Shown here in pieces: positions 46,329 through 58,500 of a stretch of 64,000 nucleotides of DNA. How positions within the stretch are numbered: the first letter of the stretch is position 1; every line of letters begins with the position of its first letter. The stretch comes from Cyanophora paradoxa (taxonomy: Eukaryota > Glaucocystophyceae > Cyanophorales > Cyanophoraceae): NCBI GenBank assembly GCA_004431415.1, contig QPMI01000173.1, positions 1-64,000 on the forward strand, given 5' to 3'. The notes beneath the pieces were generated by a model. It worked only from the letters and a program-made list of their open reading frames with translations. It made no database searches and was not told where the DNA came from. The position numbers were made by a program, and so were the translations under genes.

Positions 46329-49300
46329 ATGCTTGGGCAGGGGGCTCCACCGCCGCTGGCGGCCTTCGTGCCGCAGGCGCTTCGGCAGGCGCTCCACATC
46401 GACGCGGGGGGCGCGCCGCCGTCGGCCGGCGAGGCGGAGGCGAGCGAGCTCGAGGTCGACCCGCAGCAGTGCTCCTTCCGCACGTACGAGGCCGGTGCGT
46501 GCGGGGCGGCGGCGGGCGGGGCGGCGGGCGGGGCGCGTGCCGGGGCTGACTGGGGCGCGGGCGGGGCGGGGCGCAGTGCTGCTGGTGGCGGACCTGTCGG
46601 GCTTCAGCGCCCTCGCCTCGCGCCTCGTCGCCGACGCCAACGCGGGGCCCCCGCCCCAGCTCCGCGCCCGCCGCGTCAGCGAGCTCGGGGATCCGGACGC
46701 CGAGGTACCGCCCTGCGCCCGCGCCTCTCGCTTAGCGTGCGTGGGCTCAGTTGGTGCCCCGACCCGCAGCCGGGAATGCCTACGAGCGGTCAAGATGACA
46801 GTGATTCGGATGACGAAGCGAGCTCCCGATCCAGTGACTCCGTCGCAAGTGCGCGCGCGTGGCGTTCACCATCTCATTTAGCCTTCTGACCTGAGCCCCA
46901 GACGGCGGGAATGAAGACGAAAAGCGGCGGCGGCGGCGGCGGCAGTCGCGCGAGATGGTTCGGGAACGGGAGCGAATGAAGCGGGAGCGGGAGCGGTGGG
47001 CGGTGCGCCGGGGGCGGTGGGCGATGCGCCGGGGGCGCGCGGGGCGCTCGAGCTCGGGGCGACCGAGGCGGGGCGGGGCGGGCCAGGCGGACCACCTGTC
47101 GCGGAAGGTGAACGAGGTGCTGGCGGACATGCTCGCCATCGCCGCCGAGTACGAGATGGACGCCATCAAGTTCGCCGTGCGCCGCCCCGGCCCCGCCCCC
47201 CGGCCCGCCCCGCCCCGCCCGACGCCGGCCGGCAGGGCGACGCGATCACGCTGATGAAGCCGTACGCGGGGGGCTCGAGCGCGCGGGCCGACGAGGCGGC
47301 GTCGGCGGCCCTCGAGTGCGCCGCGCGCCTCCTCAAGGCCGTCTCCAACAGCGTCCACTTCTCGTGCGCCCCGGCGCCCCCGCGCGGCGGCCGAGCGCTC
47401 ACGCCGGGCAGGCTGCACTGCGCGCTGGGGATGGGGACGGTGCTGGAGCTGCACGCGGGGCTCCCCTCGCGCCGCGAGATGGTCCTCCTCGGCCTCCCCG
47501 TCAAGCAGGCCCGCCCCGGCCGCCCCCGCCCCGCCCGCCGCCCCTCAGCCCGCCGCCCCCGCAGGTCTCCGACGGCATCGGCCTCTCCAAGAGCGGCCAG
47601 GTCGCCGTGCACGCGAATACTTTCCTCCGAATCTCCATATGGAGGGCGAGCGTTGGCCCTCTCGGAGGCGCTTTCCCCTCCAATGTGAATGAGGGCCGGG
47701 GGCAGTGCCTCGCGTGGAAGCAGGACGGCGCGGACCGCAAGTTCCACATCGTTCAGCTCGACGACGACGACGTCCGCTCCATCCCGCCCTCGCCCTCACC
47801 GCTCCAGCACACCCTTACCTCCATCTCTCTCTCAGCTCCTCTCCAGCCAACTCTTCTCCCGGGAGCGGCCGCCCGCGGCCCGATCGCCCCCTTCGGCCTC
47901 CGCCCTCGCCCTAGGCCTCGCCATGGGGAGCGCCGCCGGCCTCAGGCTTTGCCCCTACGTCCCGGAGGAGGTTCTGCAGCTGCTGCAGGGAAACCCGATG
48001 TCCACGTGCGTTCCACGCACAGCGATACGATAGACCGAACACGTTTCGTTCTAACAGAGCTCTCCCGTGGCCAGGTTCTGGAGCGAGCTGCGGACGATCT
48101 CGGCCGCCTTCGTGCAGGTGCCCCTCCCCTTTGACGTGGCGCGCGCCGTCGCCGTGTGGACGGAGAGCCGCCGGTACGATCGGTCTCTCTTTCTTATAAA
48201 ACTACGCTTGTCGCCTTCTCCGCATTGGAGCGAGGCGGCGGCTGGCGGCGCAGGTCGCGCTCGCGGAGGGCCTCCGAGGCGAACGGGACGCCCGTGTTCG
48301 ACCTTTCGGGGCCGGCCGACGCCGAGGAGGCCCCGGCCTCGCTTCGCACCCTTGGCGCCGCCTCCGACCCCTTCGGCGTGCTCGACGCCTGCATCCGCGA
48401 GGTGCAGTCGGCCGTCGCCGACACCGAGGGCTCCTTCCGCCAGTTCCTCGTCGACGACAAGGGCGCCACCGTCCGCCCCGCCCCGCCCTCCCCCGCCCCG
48501 CCGCCCCACTTGCCGCCGACGACGCTCCCGCAGGCGTTCGCGACGTGGGGCGTGAGCCAAGCGCACACCGACGACGGCGAGCGCGCCGTTTCCGCCGCCA
48601 TTCGCATCCGCGACGCGCTCGCGCGTATCGGCACCGGCGCCGTCGCGATCGGCATCACGTCGGGGCGGGTGTACTGCGGGCTGGTGCGGGCGGGGCGCCC
48701 CGGCCCGCGGCGTGCGGCTGGCGACTCGCGTCGGCTCACGTGCCGCCAGATCGGCAACGCGGCGCGGGCGGACTACACTGTGCTGGGCGACCCGGTCCGC
48801 CCCGCGCCCCGCGCCCCGCGCCCCGCGCCCCGCGCCGCAGGGCGCTGAGCGGGCGGGCCGGGGGCCGGGGCGGCAGATCAACATGGCGAGCCGGCTGATG
48901 GGCCTGGGGCGCGGCATCGTCGTGGACCGGGCGACGGTGGCGGCGCTCCCGCAGCCCGAGCCCTTCCTCGTCACCCCGCTCGGTCCGCCCCCAGGCGGCC
49001 CCCGCGCCCCCCCGCACACGCGAGCCGCGCCGACCCCGCTGGGGCGGGCAGGGACGGTGGCGGTGAAGGGCAAGGAGGAGGGCATCGAGGCGTTCAGGGT
49101 GGAAGGCCTCGCCCAGCGCTCCTCCCTCGCCAGCCGCCTGCTGGCGACGCTGAGCTCCAGCGGCGCCGGAGCGGGCGGGGGCGAGGCGGATGCGCCCCGG
49201 GGCTCCCGCGTCCGCCGGAGGAGCTCCTTCGCGTCGGTGGAGGGGGCCCAGGGGCGCGCCTCGATGGCGCGGCGCGTCTCCCTCGCGCCCCCGCAGCAGC

Positions 49301-52300
49301 CCGACCTGCCTTCTTCGGGCATCGATATCGCGGCGGCAGCGGCGCGGCGGTCCAGCACGGGCATGGGGCACGGCGACTCGCTCGGGGCCGAGGCCGCCCC
49401 GCGCCTTCTCTTCTCGGCACCGACGCCGTCGTCGCGGTCCCGCTCGCGCGCCTCGCTCACCCTCGCCGAGCCCCAGCCCGAGCCCGAGGAGCCGTGCGCC
49501 GCCTGCGACGAGCTCGAGGCGCGCCCCTTCAACTCCCCTCTCTTCCCTCCTCTCCTTTCCTTCCTCTTTTTCTTTTTCCTTCTTCTTCGTCTCGAAAAAA
49601 CGCTTCTCGCAACTCACTGCCTACTAGGGCGTGCGGGCGGTGCCGGTGGTGCTCAGTCCAGCGCACCGCTCCTCTTCGCCCATGCTGCGCGTCTCGTCGC
49701 CCGAGCTGGAGGATCTGGAGGGGGCGGACCTGCGGGGGCCCCACCCCCTCTCCCCGCCCCTCGCGAGCGCCCCGCAGCCCTGGCGCTTTCCCCCGGGGTG
49801 CGGGGATCACTGGGATGAGTCGGGAGGGCCCCGCCGGCTCGACGGGGGAGGGGGCGTCGCCTCGGGCTTCGGTGTGGACCTGCGCCTCGACGTCGATGAG
49901 CCGGAGAGCGGCACGAGGTGCGCGCCCTCGACCCCGAGCCGCCCCCGCCCCGCCTCCCTCCCCTCCTCACTCGCCCCTCCCGCCAGCGCCTGCTGCGCCG
50001 CCGAGGCCCTCTCGCCTGGCGCCCTCCCCAGTCTCCCTTCCGACGATGCCGAGGCCTCCGCCGCCGGCTCCCGCGCCTCCCTCGCGCTCGCCTACCACGA
50101 GACCGCCTCCCAAGCCGACTTCTTCTCTTCTCCGTGAGGGACCCCGGCCCCTCTGCGTTTCTCTGCGTCATCACAAGGCACGGGATGCGCAGGGCGCGGG
50201 GGCTCGGCTCCCTTCAGAGCCGCGGGAGCGCCGACGACATCCTCGCGGCGACGGAGACCGAGCCGCGCTCCTCTCTCAGCAGCCGGCGGCCCTCCCGCGC
50301 GCTGCCACCGCCCCCGGGGCCCCGGCCCCGCAGCCTCTCCCGCCAGATCAACGGAAAGGCGCGACACGCTCGCGGACGCTCGCTCAGAGCTCCTTTAGCT
50401 TCCGCCGCGCCTCACTGAACGCTTCGCTTGCTGCAGGTCTTCTTGCGCAACTCGGACGCGCACCGTTTCGAGCACTCGCACGCGCGGGCCGGTGCCGTCC
50501 TCTTCGGCGCTGGGCGCTCCTGGAGCCCCCTCGCGCCGGTGCGGCGCCCGCCCGCGGCCGCCTCCCCGCTGCCGGCGCCGCCTGAGGCCTCGATCCGAAC
50601 TCTTGTCGCAGGCGGACGGATTCGTCGGACGGCACGCCGAGCTGCACGCCATTGAGGACTTCGTACTCTCCTGCGAGCGCCTCCGCCCGCACCTGGCGTC
50701 GGGCGCCCCGCCCCCGCCCATTACCGCCCCTGCCGCCGCCTCGCCGCACGTCCTCTTCATCGAGGGGGAGGGCGGCGTGGGCAAGTCGGCGCTGGCGAGC
50801 CTCGCCGCCGCCTGGCTCTCCTCCGTCTCCCGCCTCCGCCTCGTCTTCGTCGGAGGGCGCCTCGCGGCGCCGGCAGAGGCCGGCGAGCCCGGGCTGGAGG
50901 AGCCGGCGCCCTTCCACGCCTTCCGCGCCGCCCTCGTCGACCTCCTCGGCCTCAAGCCCGTGCTCGCCGCCATCGCCGCCGCCCTCTACGGCCGCAGCGG
51001 CGCCGGGCCCGACGCGGCGCCGCCCGGCCCCGACTCGGCCTCCCCGACCTCGCGCGACCCGCTCGGCGCCGGCTCGCGCTTCCTGCCGCCCCGCCGCCTC
51101 ACAGCGCCGAGCGCGCACGCCGGGGCGGACGGGGCGGCCTCTAGCTCGCGCAAGGGGGCGGGGGCGGGGCGGGGGGACGAGGGGGACTTGTACTGGGACC
51201 GCGCCCGCGAGCTGGACCGGCAGTTCCGCCACGACGTCCTCCGCTCCGGTGCCGGAACCACCGCGAAGCCCAGCAAGTCGAAGCTGCCGCGAGCGCCTTC
51301 TCACTTGCTCGTCCCCGCCCAGTGATCGAGGCGCTCTTCCGGCTGGACACGGGGCTGGCGATCCACGCGGAGGCCCTCTGCGCCATCCTCCAGCTCTTCG
51401 CCCTCCGCACCGCCGGCAGTGCGCGAACTCGACCACCGTGCTCGAATCCGAGCAGAGACGGGCTGACGGTGACCGTGCTCAGACTTGGGGACGGATCCGC
51501 CGTCGAGCGCGGACGACTCGATCGCGAACGCGACCACCGTCGACGAGGCGGGCAGCCGCAAGAAGCAGCTGCAGGTGCGGCGCCGGCCTCGCTCTCGGGG
51601 CATCGAAGGCAGGCTTGCGCCTGCTGAAGCGGGCCCGTGCGCGAAGATCGTGCTGGGCGTCCTGCCGGTAGAGCGCGTCTCCTCGCACTCCCCTCTGCCG
51701 GTAGAGCGCGTCTCCTCGCACTTGGGGGGGCAGGGCGAGCAGCAGAAGGGCTCCCTCCTCTCCCTCGTCTCGTCCGGGGACTCGGGCGGCGGGAGCGCGC
51801 ATCACTCGGGGAAGGCGTGGGCGGCGCCGGCCTCGAGGGACGGGGGCGACCTCCACGTGCAGCCCGACGGAGCGCAGGCCCGCGGGGCCGGGGCGGGGGA
51901 GGGGGCGGGGCGGGGGGGGCTGTTCGGGTTCCTGCACGGGGCGACGCGGGACATCCTCTACGCGCGCCTCACCGAGGAGCGCCGCCGCCTCCTCCACCTC
52001 CGCGCCGCCGCCGCCCTCGACGCCCTCGACCCCGTCCGCCCCGCCCCGCCCCGCCCCCGCCCCGCCCCCGGCCCCGACCCCGGCCCCGACCCCGGCCCCG
52101 ACCCCGCCCCCTCGGCAGGCGGAGCGGGAGCAGATGGGCGTCTCGGCGACGGCGCTGGCGGCGCACTTCAACAGCGCGGGGGTGAAGGAGCGGGCGGTGC
52201 ACTTCCTGACGGTGGCGGGGCAGGCGGCCGTGCAGTCCGGCTCCCTCACCAAGGCCATCGCCGCCCTCGAGGACGCCGTCCAGCTCGAGGACGACGTCCG

Positions 52301-55300
52301 CGCCGAGACCTCCCGCCCCGCCCCGGCCCCCGCCCCTGCCGGCGCCGCAAGAGGAGCCGTCGCCTTCGCCGCCGGCACCGGCGACGACGAGGAGGAGGCG
52401 GCCGGCACGCACCGGTGCGCGCTCCGCTCGGGCCCGAGTGAGGCGCCCCGCGCGGCTCATGGGAAGGCGTGGCGATGGCAGGAGCCGGGGCGTCGCCTCG
52501 CCGAATGGGACGGGGGGCAAGGCGCGGGGCTTCTTGCGGGGCCTCCTCTCCTCCGGCAGGGGGCCCGACCTCGCCGACCGCAGCGTCCGCCAGGTCCGCC
52601 CTCCGCCCGTGCCCCTCGCCCCTTCTCCACATCCCCGAATCCCTTTTGCTTTGGTGAATTACCGGCCACAGTCTCTAGACACCATCACTGCGGGGGCTCC
52701 CCGAATCTCTTTGCTGGCGAGGAGTAATCTAGCTAAATATATAGGCCTAGTCTCCAACTGCGCAACGCCATAGCTCTAGCTCTTCGTGCTCGAGTCAGAT
52801 ATCGACTATACATGAATTTCGCTGGTTCCCTACGTGCCAGGAGGTCGAGGCTGCAGCTGCTGGGTTTCGAATTCGCAGTAATGACTCCTCGCGACAGGGC
52901 CGCATGATGGAGGAGCTGGCGCGCATCGCGAAGCACCAGCGGGGCGGGCGGGGCCTGCAGATCAGCGCCCTCGAGAGGCGCCAGGCGAGCCCGCGGCCGC
53001 GACCGAGCGCGCGCGCCGGATTGTCTTTCTCCTACGACGGAAGATAATAGAAGCGCCACGTAATGCTGACCAACCCTACAGCTCACGGTTGCGCGGTTGC
53101 GCAGGTGGTGATGCGGGGGGTGCTGCTGGCGCGCGTCTACATCATGTCGGGTCGCCTCGTCGCCTCGCGCCGCGTCCTCGAGCAGTGCGCCCCCTCCCAT
53201 ACATCCATCCCCCTCAACGCCCATTTCTATTCCATTCCCCCTTCCCTATTTACTCTCCGCATCCGGGCATCGAGGCTGATGCACATCTACGTTCCCGCCT
53301 CCGTTGGCAGGGCGCTCGAGGCGTGGATCCGCACCAAGAAGCTCGTACGCGACGCCTCGAGCTCGGGGGTGCGGCGCGGGGGCCGGCCCTCCGCCTTCGC
53401 GCACCTGCGGGCGGTGCTCGCGGCCGCCGGCGCCGTCCGCGCGCATCGCCTCTCCTACCCGCTCGCCACCGTCTCCTCCCTTCCCTCCTCCATGTGCGTT
53501 GCACTCGCCCGGATCGCCCGACCGCCGCTGAAGAGGCCCCAGAAGCGGCGGCGGGGCGGGGCGGCGCGCGAGCTACCAGAGCGGCGGGTGCAGCCTGCGC
53601 TTCGGCTGCGGCGGCAGCGCGCACGCGGGGAGCGTGTGGGGCAGCATCCGCAGCGGCTCCCTGTGGAGCGCCAGCGTGCGCGGCGGCAGCGTCTTCGGGA
53701 GCGTCCGCAACGGGACCGTCTTCAACCACGCCGACCCGCTCGGAGGGGGCGAAGCAAGCGGAGCGCCTGCAGCCGCCGGCCACGGCGAGCGCCGCGGGAG
53801 CGCCGGCGCCGTCGACGCGCGCAGCGCGGAGGCGGCCGTGGCTGCGCCTGCGACGCAGGGGCGCTTCGACGACGTCGGCGACGGGGCGCGGCGGGCGCCC
53901 GTTCACGCGCACTTCGACGCGAGCCTCGGAGCCGACTGCACGGAGGAGGGCTGCCGCGACGAAGCGCTCGCCCTCTACGAGCGCGTTCTCAGGTGCGCCC
54001 CCCGACGCGCCCCGCCTGAGGCGTCTACGTCTTCGCTTCGGCGACCGGGCGGGGGCAGGCACGCGGGGGAGAACGCGCGGGCGGCGCGCGTGGCGGTCGC
54101 CCGGTGGACGATGCTCTCGCCGCAGGCCGACGTCGCGCGCCGCGCCGAGGCCGCCGCCCGCGCCGCCAGCGCCCTCGACTGGGTCGGCGGCCGCCTCGCC
54201 GCGGCGGCGGCGGCGCGGGTGCGGGCCCTCTCGGGCGACCTGATGCACGTCCTCGCGGCGCACAAGGAGCGCGAGATCATCCACAAGGTGCGAAAGGCAG
54301 GGAGGGCGAGGGGGCAGCAGCCTCGCTCTGGGGCCGACCCGACGGGCCCCTCCCCGGGGGGCGCAGGCGGGGGTGCTGGAGGAGGAGGCGCACGCGGCGG
54401 TCGGGCGGGGGCGGGTCGAGGCCGCCGTCGTCGCCGCCAGGCAGGGGCACCTCCTCGCCCAGCAGGTCCGACGCCCGCCCCGCCCTACAGCTGCCTCCGC
54501 CCCCGCCCCGCTCCCAATCTATCTCTTCTCACGCGATCTCGAAACTGAAATCTCCCGTCCCGGCGAAGTTTCTCACTTAAGTTCTTATAATTATTCTCAC
54601 AATAACATCGGTCTATAGCTGATAGCTGAGCCCATGCCGTCCTGCTCTCGTGCCGTACGCGACACTGTCGTCGCCATAAGAGGGAGCGTGGGCGCCGGCG
54701 GCGGGGCCCGGGGCCGAGGGGCGGGGCCGGGGCGGCGCAGGTGTCGCACAGCTACAGCACCCTCGGGCTGCTCCTCATGGAGGCCGCGGCCCTCTTCCGT
54801 GCGCCCCCCGCCCCCTCCGCATCCCAGCTTCCCAGCTTGTCGCGCTCGCTTTCCGACGCCAAATGTCCTCGCGGAGCAGACGGGGGCAGGCTGCGGGAGT
54901 GCAGCGAGGCGGTGCGGGAGCTCAAGTGGCTCGCCTCGTCGGCGCCCTCCCAGCCGCACCTCTGCTGGGCCGCCCTGGTGCCGCCCCTCCGCCCCCGCCC
55001 GAGCCCGCGCCGAGCGCCTCTCTGACTCCGCTTCGCGCTCGCAGCTGCGGGCGCAGCTTCAGATGCTGACGAGCCTGGCGGAGGAGGCGGTCTCCACTGC
55101 CGAGCACGCCCTCGTCCTCGCAAAAACGTGCCCCCTTCAATTTCTAATTCAGCGTCTCCGGAACCAACGCACAGGCGAGCTCGAAAACGTGTGACGAGCG
55201 CGCATGCGGGCATGCGCAGGTGCGACATGAGCGGGCACGGGCACCGGGACGCGCACCAAAGCGGTCGCAAGAGCGGCGCCAAGCTCGTCTTCGAGACGGG

Positions 55301-56090
55301 GCTGCTGGTCGAGCGCCGCGCCGCCGCCGCCCTCCTCTCCCGCGCCGTCTGCCAGGTCGCCGGGCTGCGCCTCTTCCGAGCGCGGCGGGCGGAGCTGACG
55401 GGCGGGGCGGGGGGCGGGGCGTGGGCAGGCGGGGAGCGGGCCGGGGGCGGAGGAGGCGGCGCTGAAGGAGGCGCTGGAGGGGCCGGAGTCGTACCTGAGG
55501 GCGGCCGGCGGCGGCGACGGCCTCGACGCGCCGCTCGAGTGCTTCGCCCTCTGCTCCCTCATGGCCCGCCCCGCCCCGCCGCGCCCCGGCCCGCCCGCCC
55601 CTCACCCCGCCTCAGGACGCCGTCGCCCTCTCCCACCGCCGCCACGCCGACGCGGCGGTGGGCGACCCGGCGCCGGAGGCGGGCCGCTCGTGGCTCGGCG
55701 GCCTCCTCTCGCGCTGGGCCAGGGGCCGGCCCCGCCGCGCCCGGCGCCGCCCTCGCTGGCAGCGCGCTGCGCGGGGGCGATGCGGGGCCGGCGGGGCCAG
55801 TACGGGCGGCTGCTGGCGCTGCTGGAGGGGGAGCAGGGCGGGGCGGGCAGCGGCGGCTGCTGGAGGCGGCGGCGCTGGTGCAGCGGGCGGTCTGGGAGCG
55901 CGAGTTCGAGGGGCGCCCCGAGGCGGCCGCGCGCCTCGCCCTGCGCGCCCTCGTCGCCGCCCGCGAGGCCGGCCTCGCCGCCTGGGAGGCCCGCGCCCTC
56001 GAGGAGCTCGCCGCCCTCGAGCCGGACGCGGCGCAGGCGCGCGAGCTCCTCGACAGGAGCCGCCTCCTTCTCAGCGTCAGCGTCATGTAG
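46329..56090 (+). CDS. ADCY10-like soluble adenylyl cyclase, copy B
   Basis: This is a paralogue of copy A with the same order of parts. From ATG 46329: FVPQALRQAL; cyclase 1 with LLVADLSGFSAL (about 46580-46615), VNEVLADMLAIAAEYEMDAI and GDAITLMKPY (about 47238-47267); LCPYVPEEVLQLLQGNP (about 47946-47996). Cyclase 2 has SFRQFLVDDKGATV (about 48433-48474), IGITSGRVYCGLV (about 48649-48688), DYTVLGDPV and NMASRLMGLGRGIVV (about 48880-48925). The ATPase part has DGFVGRHAELHAIEDF (about 50614) and Walker A GEGGVGKS (about 50770-50793), against GGPGVGKS in copy A. The C-terminal half has LHGATRDILYARL (about 51931), FNSAGVKERAVHFLTVAG (about 52167), SVR-type repeats (about 53620-53740) and an end at TAG 56088-56090. 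Metal-binding Asp residues and the Walker A Lys are kept, so both activities look intact. Both copies appear to be full genes. Confidence 0.87.
53620..53740 (+). repeat. Diverged SVRxG peptide repeats, copy B
   Basis: Four short units of the form GSVWGSIRSG, SLWSASVRGG, SVFGSVRNGT follow each other in frame in copy B. They correspond to the more regular array at 31719-31883 of copy A. Fewer copies and more substitutions suggest independent expansion or homogenisation. Confidence 0.65.
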
Positions 56091-57280
56091 CGGGCCGCGC
56101 CCCGCGCTGCACCCCGCTCGCGGTCGGCTGCGTCCGGCTTGCCGGGCTATCCAGCTCTCGATCGCGATCGCAATCAGGAGCACGCGCACGTCTGCAGCCC
56201 ATCTGCAGCTGCAGTTGACTGGTTGTAAAACAACACCTTGTATAGTTAGAACAGGACGGATCGGAAGAGTTCGGCTGCAGTTTTTTCGCTAGATCTAGAA
56301 GAAGGCTCGCGCCGGCGAGAGTGTACGTATACGTAGGCAGTTTCTCTACACGTCGTTTCACTGGTGTCGCTTGCGCGCGATCATTGATTTCTATCGCATG
56401 TGATCGCTCTCAAATTTTCCAAGTCTGTACTACGGTAAGATTTATACGTAGCTGCAGGTCGCAAGATGCCTACGCTTTCATGATCATGCATGCGCATATA
56501 TTTCATTCGATGATCCGCTTCCAAGTCTCTTTTCTGATCATCATCGGCGCCAGAAGGGACTTTGACTTGTTACGGATTTTAATCATGAGCTCGAGACTCG
56601 AGTACATATGCATGTACAGTTGCACAGATTGATGAGCTGTGCATTTGAATTTAATTTAGACGAGACATATCATATTATGCATCGATTTCTTGCCAGCTGC
56701 AGCTGCATGCGCAGCTGCAGTTCACGTTGCAACTTCTGGCAAAGGAGTACTTATACGTAATATTACGTATACCTATCTATAGCTACGCATACGTAAACAG
56801 CTGCAGATCATAATATTAATTTCTATTCCCAGTAGCTGGTCGACTTCGAATTCGTATTCACCAAGTCAATGCATATGATTACTTGTAAACACGTGCAGCT
56901 CCGATTAATTATATAATGAACGGAACAGGGACACGGCAGTTGCACTGCCCCTGCTGTTGGAGGGGGAAGGACCTCTATTATAACGCGTACGGTTGATCAT
57001 GAGCAGAAAAGGTCATGATCATGATCAGGTTAACGTTAGCCGAGACTCTGACTCTTGTAGAGCCTGCAGCTGTATACTATGCGAACGCCTGCTGGCGATC
57101 GACTCACCGAGTCGGCGAGCTCTTGGGACCAGAAGAGGACTTGCAGGACAATCGATATCGGTTAGATAACTAAGTTCTAGGTCTTCGACTCGCCCCCGCG
57201 TCTTGGGGTGTTCAACAATTGCAAAGCCTTGAAGAGAGCATCTTCAGGCTGCAGCTAATGCTCGCTAGGCGTAGACGTGC
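56091..57280. other. AT-rich, palindrome-rich intergenic region
   Basis: No gene is supported. A/T content is far above that of the genes. Palindromes include GATCATGCATGCGCATAT (about 56482-56499), CTGCAGCTGCATGCGCAGCTG (about 56696-56716), GTAATATTACGTATAC and TCATGATCATGATCAG (about 57012-57027). The left side should hold the transcript end of cyclase copy B. Confidence 0.55.
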
Positions 57281-57288
57281 CTCCCGGA

Positions 57289-57535
57289 TCCGCTCCGCCC
57301 GGCGAGCCGCCGCCGCGCCGCGAGCCGCGCCGCCGCCCGCCGCGCATCCGCCCCGCCCGGCGAGCCGCGCCGCCGCCCGCCGCTCCTCCGCCCCGCCCGG
57401 CGAGCCGCGCCGCCGCCCGCCGCGACTCCGCACCATGGCCACCCGGCGGCCGCGCCGTCGCCCGCCGCGACTCCGCAGAGTCCGCACCGCCCGGCGAGCG
57501 CGTGGCCCCGGCGCCGTCGCCCGCCGCGCGCTCAA
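57289..57535. repeat. GC-rich 40-bp minisatellite
   Basis: The unit CGCCCCGCCCGGCGAGCCGC followed by GCCGCCGCCCGCCGC and a variable 5-bp end is repeated. Two perfect starts are 40 bp apart (57349 and 57389). A longer variant lies before them (from about 57289) and degenerate copies follow to about 57535. All frames encode Arg/Ala/Pro-rich shadows, so I treat it as non-coding. Confidence 0.75.
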
Positions 57536-58500
57536 TGATCTTGTTGCCTGTGTAGTTATACAGCTATAGATCACATGCCCGCCACGCGCCTGCCTCGCTG
57601 CCGGTCTAGCGGCTCAGCCGGGGGCCCTACGAGCGCAAGCGAACGGCGCGCCTCTTTTGAGCAGGCCTGTGCCCCCGCAGGAATCGGCGGGGTCGCTGCG
57701 GGAGTCGGTCGGGGAGCGGCGCCGGAGCGTTGCGTTCCGCGAGACGCCGTCGCGCCGCGGTCCGCCGGGCGCATTCGGAGCGCAACGGTGCTGGAAGCCG
57801 CCCCGCGACTGTGCGCCCGCGACTAGCATGCATATGGGTTCGGACTCCGGAGTTTAACGTTGCCGCGGGCCGCGCCGGCGCCGCGCGCTGCATGCACTGC
57901 AGCTGCGCGATCAGGGACGGTCATAATATACCCCCCCTCCGGCGGGGTACGGCCCCGTACGGGCGCTATATATGCATGCAAATGCTGGGATGAATCGCAT
58001 AAATCGCATACGAAATCGATGTATATGATGACGACCATATCGCATTAAAAACAATTAATCTGAATCGGCCGCCCAATTTGGCCAATCTGATTTGCGCTTT
58101 GCATTGCCGGGTACCAAGTAGCTTGGGGCTAGTAGCGTGTTGCCAAGAGCTTTCGGGTACAGCGTTGTTGACCGTATGGGCAAAGCTTACGAAGACTCGA
58201 AGCTTAAGACTCGAAGCTTTGGGCGCGCAACGCCGCGCATGCGTTTGCGGCGCCGGCATGCCGCAGTGGCGGCAGTCCTAGCCTAGTAGTGCGCGCGCGG
58301 CCCAGCGCCGGCAGCGGCGGTCACGCTCCGTCGGGCCGCTCCTAGCCTAGTAGGCTTGCGATCGACTGCAGCAATTGCAAGCAAGTGCACTGCGCACGCG
58401 CGCGGGCGCCGTCACGCGAATTCCCGACCTTCGGAAGCTGGCAATCGTCTGGGATAGCCCACTAGCGTAGGAGCAGGCGCGCGCGTGGTGGTCGGGGGAG
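57536..58500. other. Intergenic region upstream of the beta-helix membrane protein gene
   Basis: No gene is supported. A GC-rich part (to about 57830) is followed by a palindromic AT-richer part with GGGGTACGGCCCCGTACGGG near 57943-57962, TATATATGCATGCAAATG near 57966-57983 and AAATCGCATACGAAATCG near 58000-58017. Two CCTAGCCTAGTAG motifs occur at about 58278 and 58343. The promoter of the next gene should lie near its right end, but no TATA box is evident. Confidence 0.45.

Larger units (their letters stand above)
46280..56090 (+). repeat. Right arm of large inverted duplication
   Basis: This is the counterpart of the arm at 29595-41590. Segment order is fully conserved: N-terminus, cyclase 1, linker, cyclase 2, ATPase, TPR-like half, C-terminus. 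The arm is about 2.2 kb shorter, mostly in introns and in the region between the ATPase and TPR-like parts. The window 47986-48145 matches the other arm over about 160 bases with only two differences. Confidence 0.9.

Noticed and set aside
48051-49532. Minus-strand open frame of 493 codons opposite cyclase copy B
   Set aside because: It is the reverse-complement shadow of the cyclase domain 2 exons on the plus strand and has a counterpart shadow opposite copy A.
29595-56090. Inverted arms as parts of a giant transposon
   Set aside because: The arms are whole cyclase genes; no transposase, integrase, terminal motif or target-site duplication was seen at their ends.
57289-57535. CRISPR-like array
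   Set aside because: Repeat units are adjacent without unique spacers, and the genome is eukaryotic with introns; it is a minisatellite.
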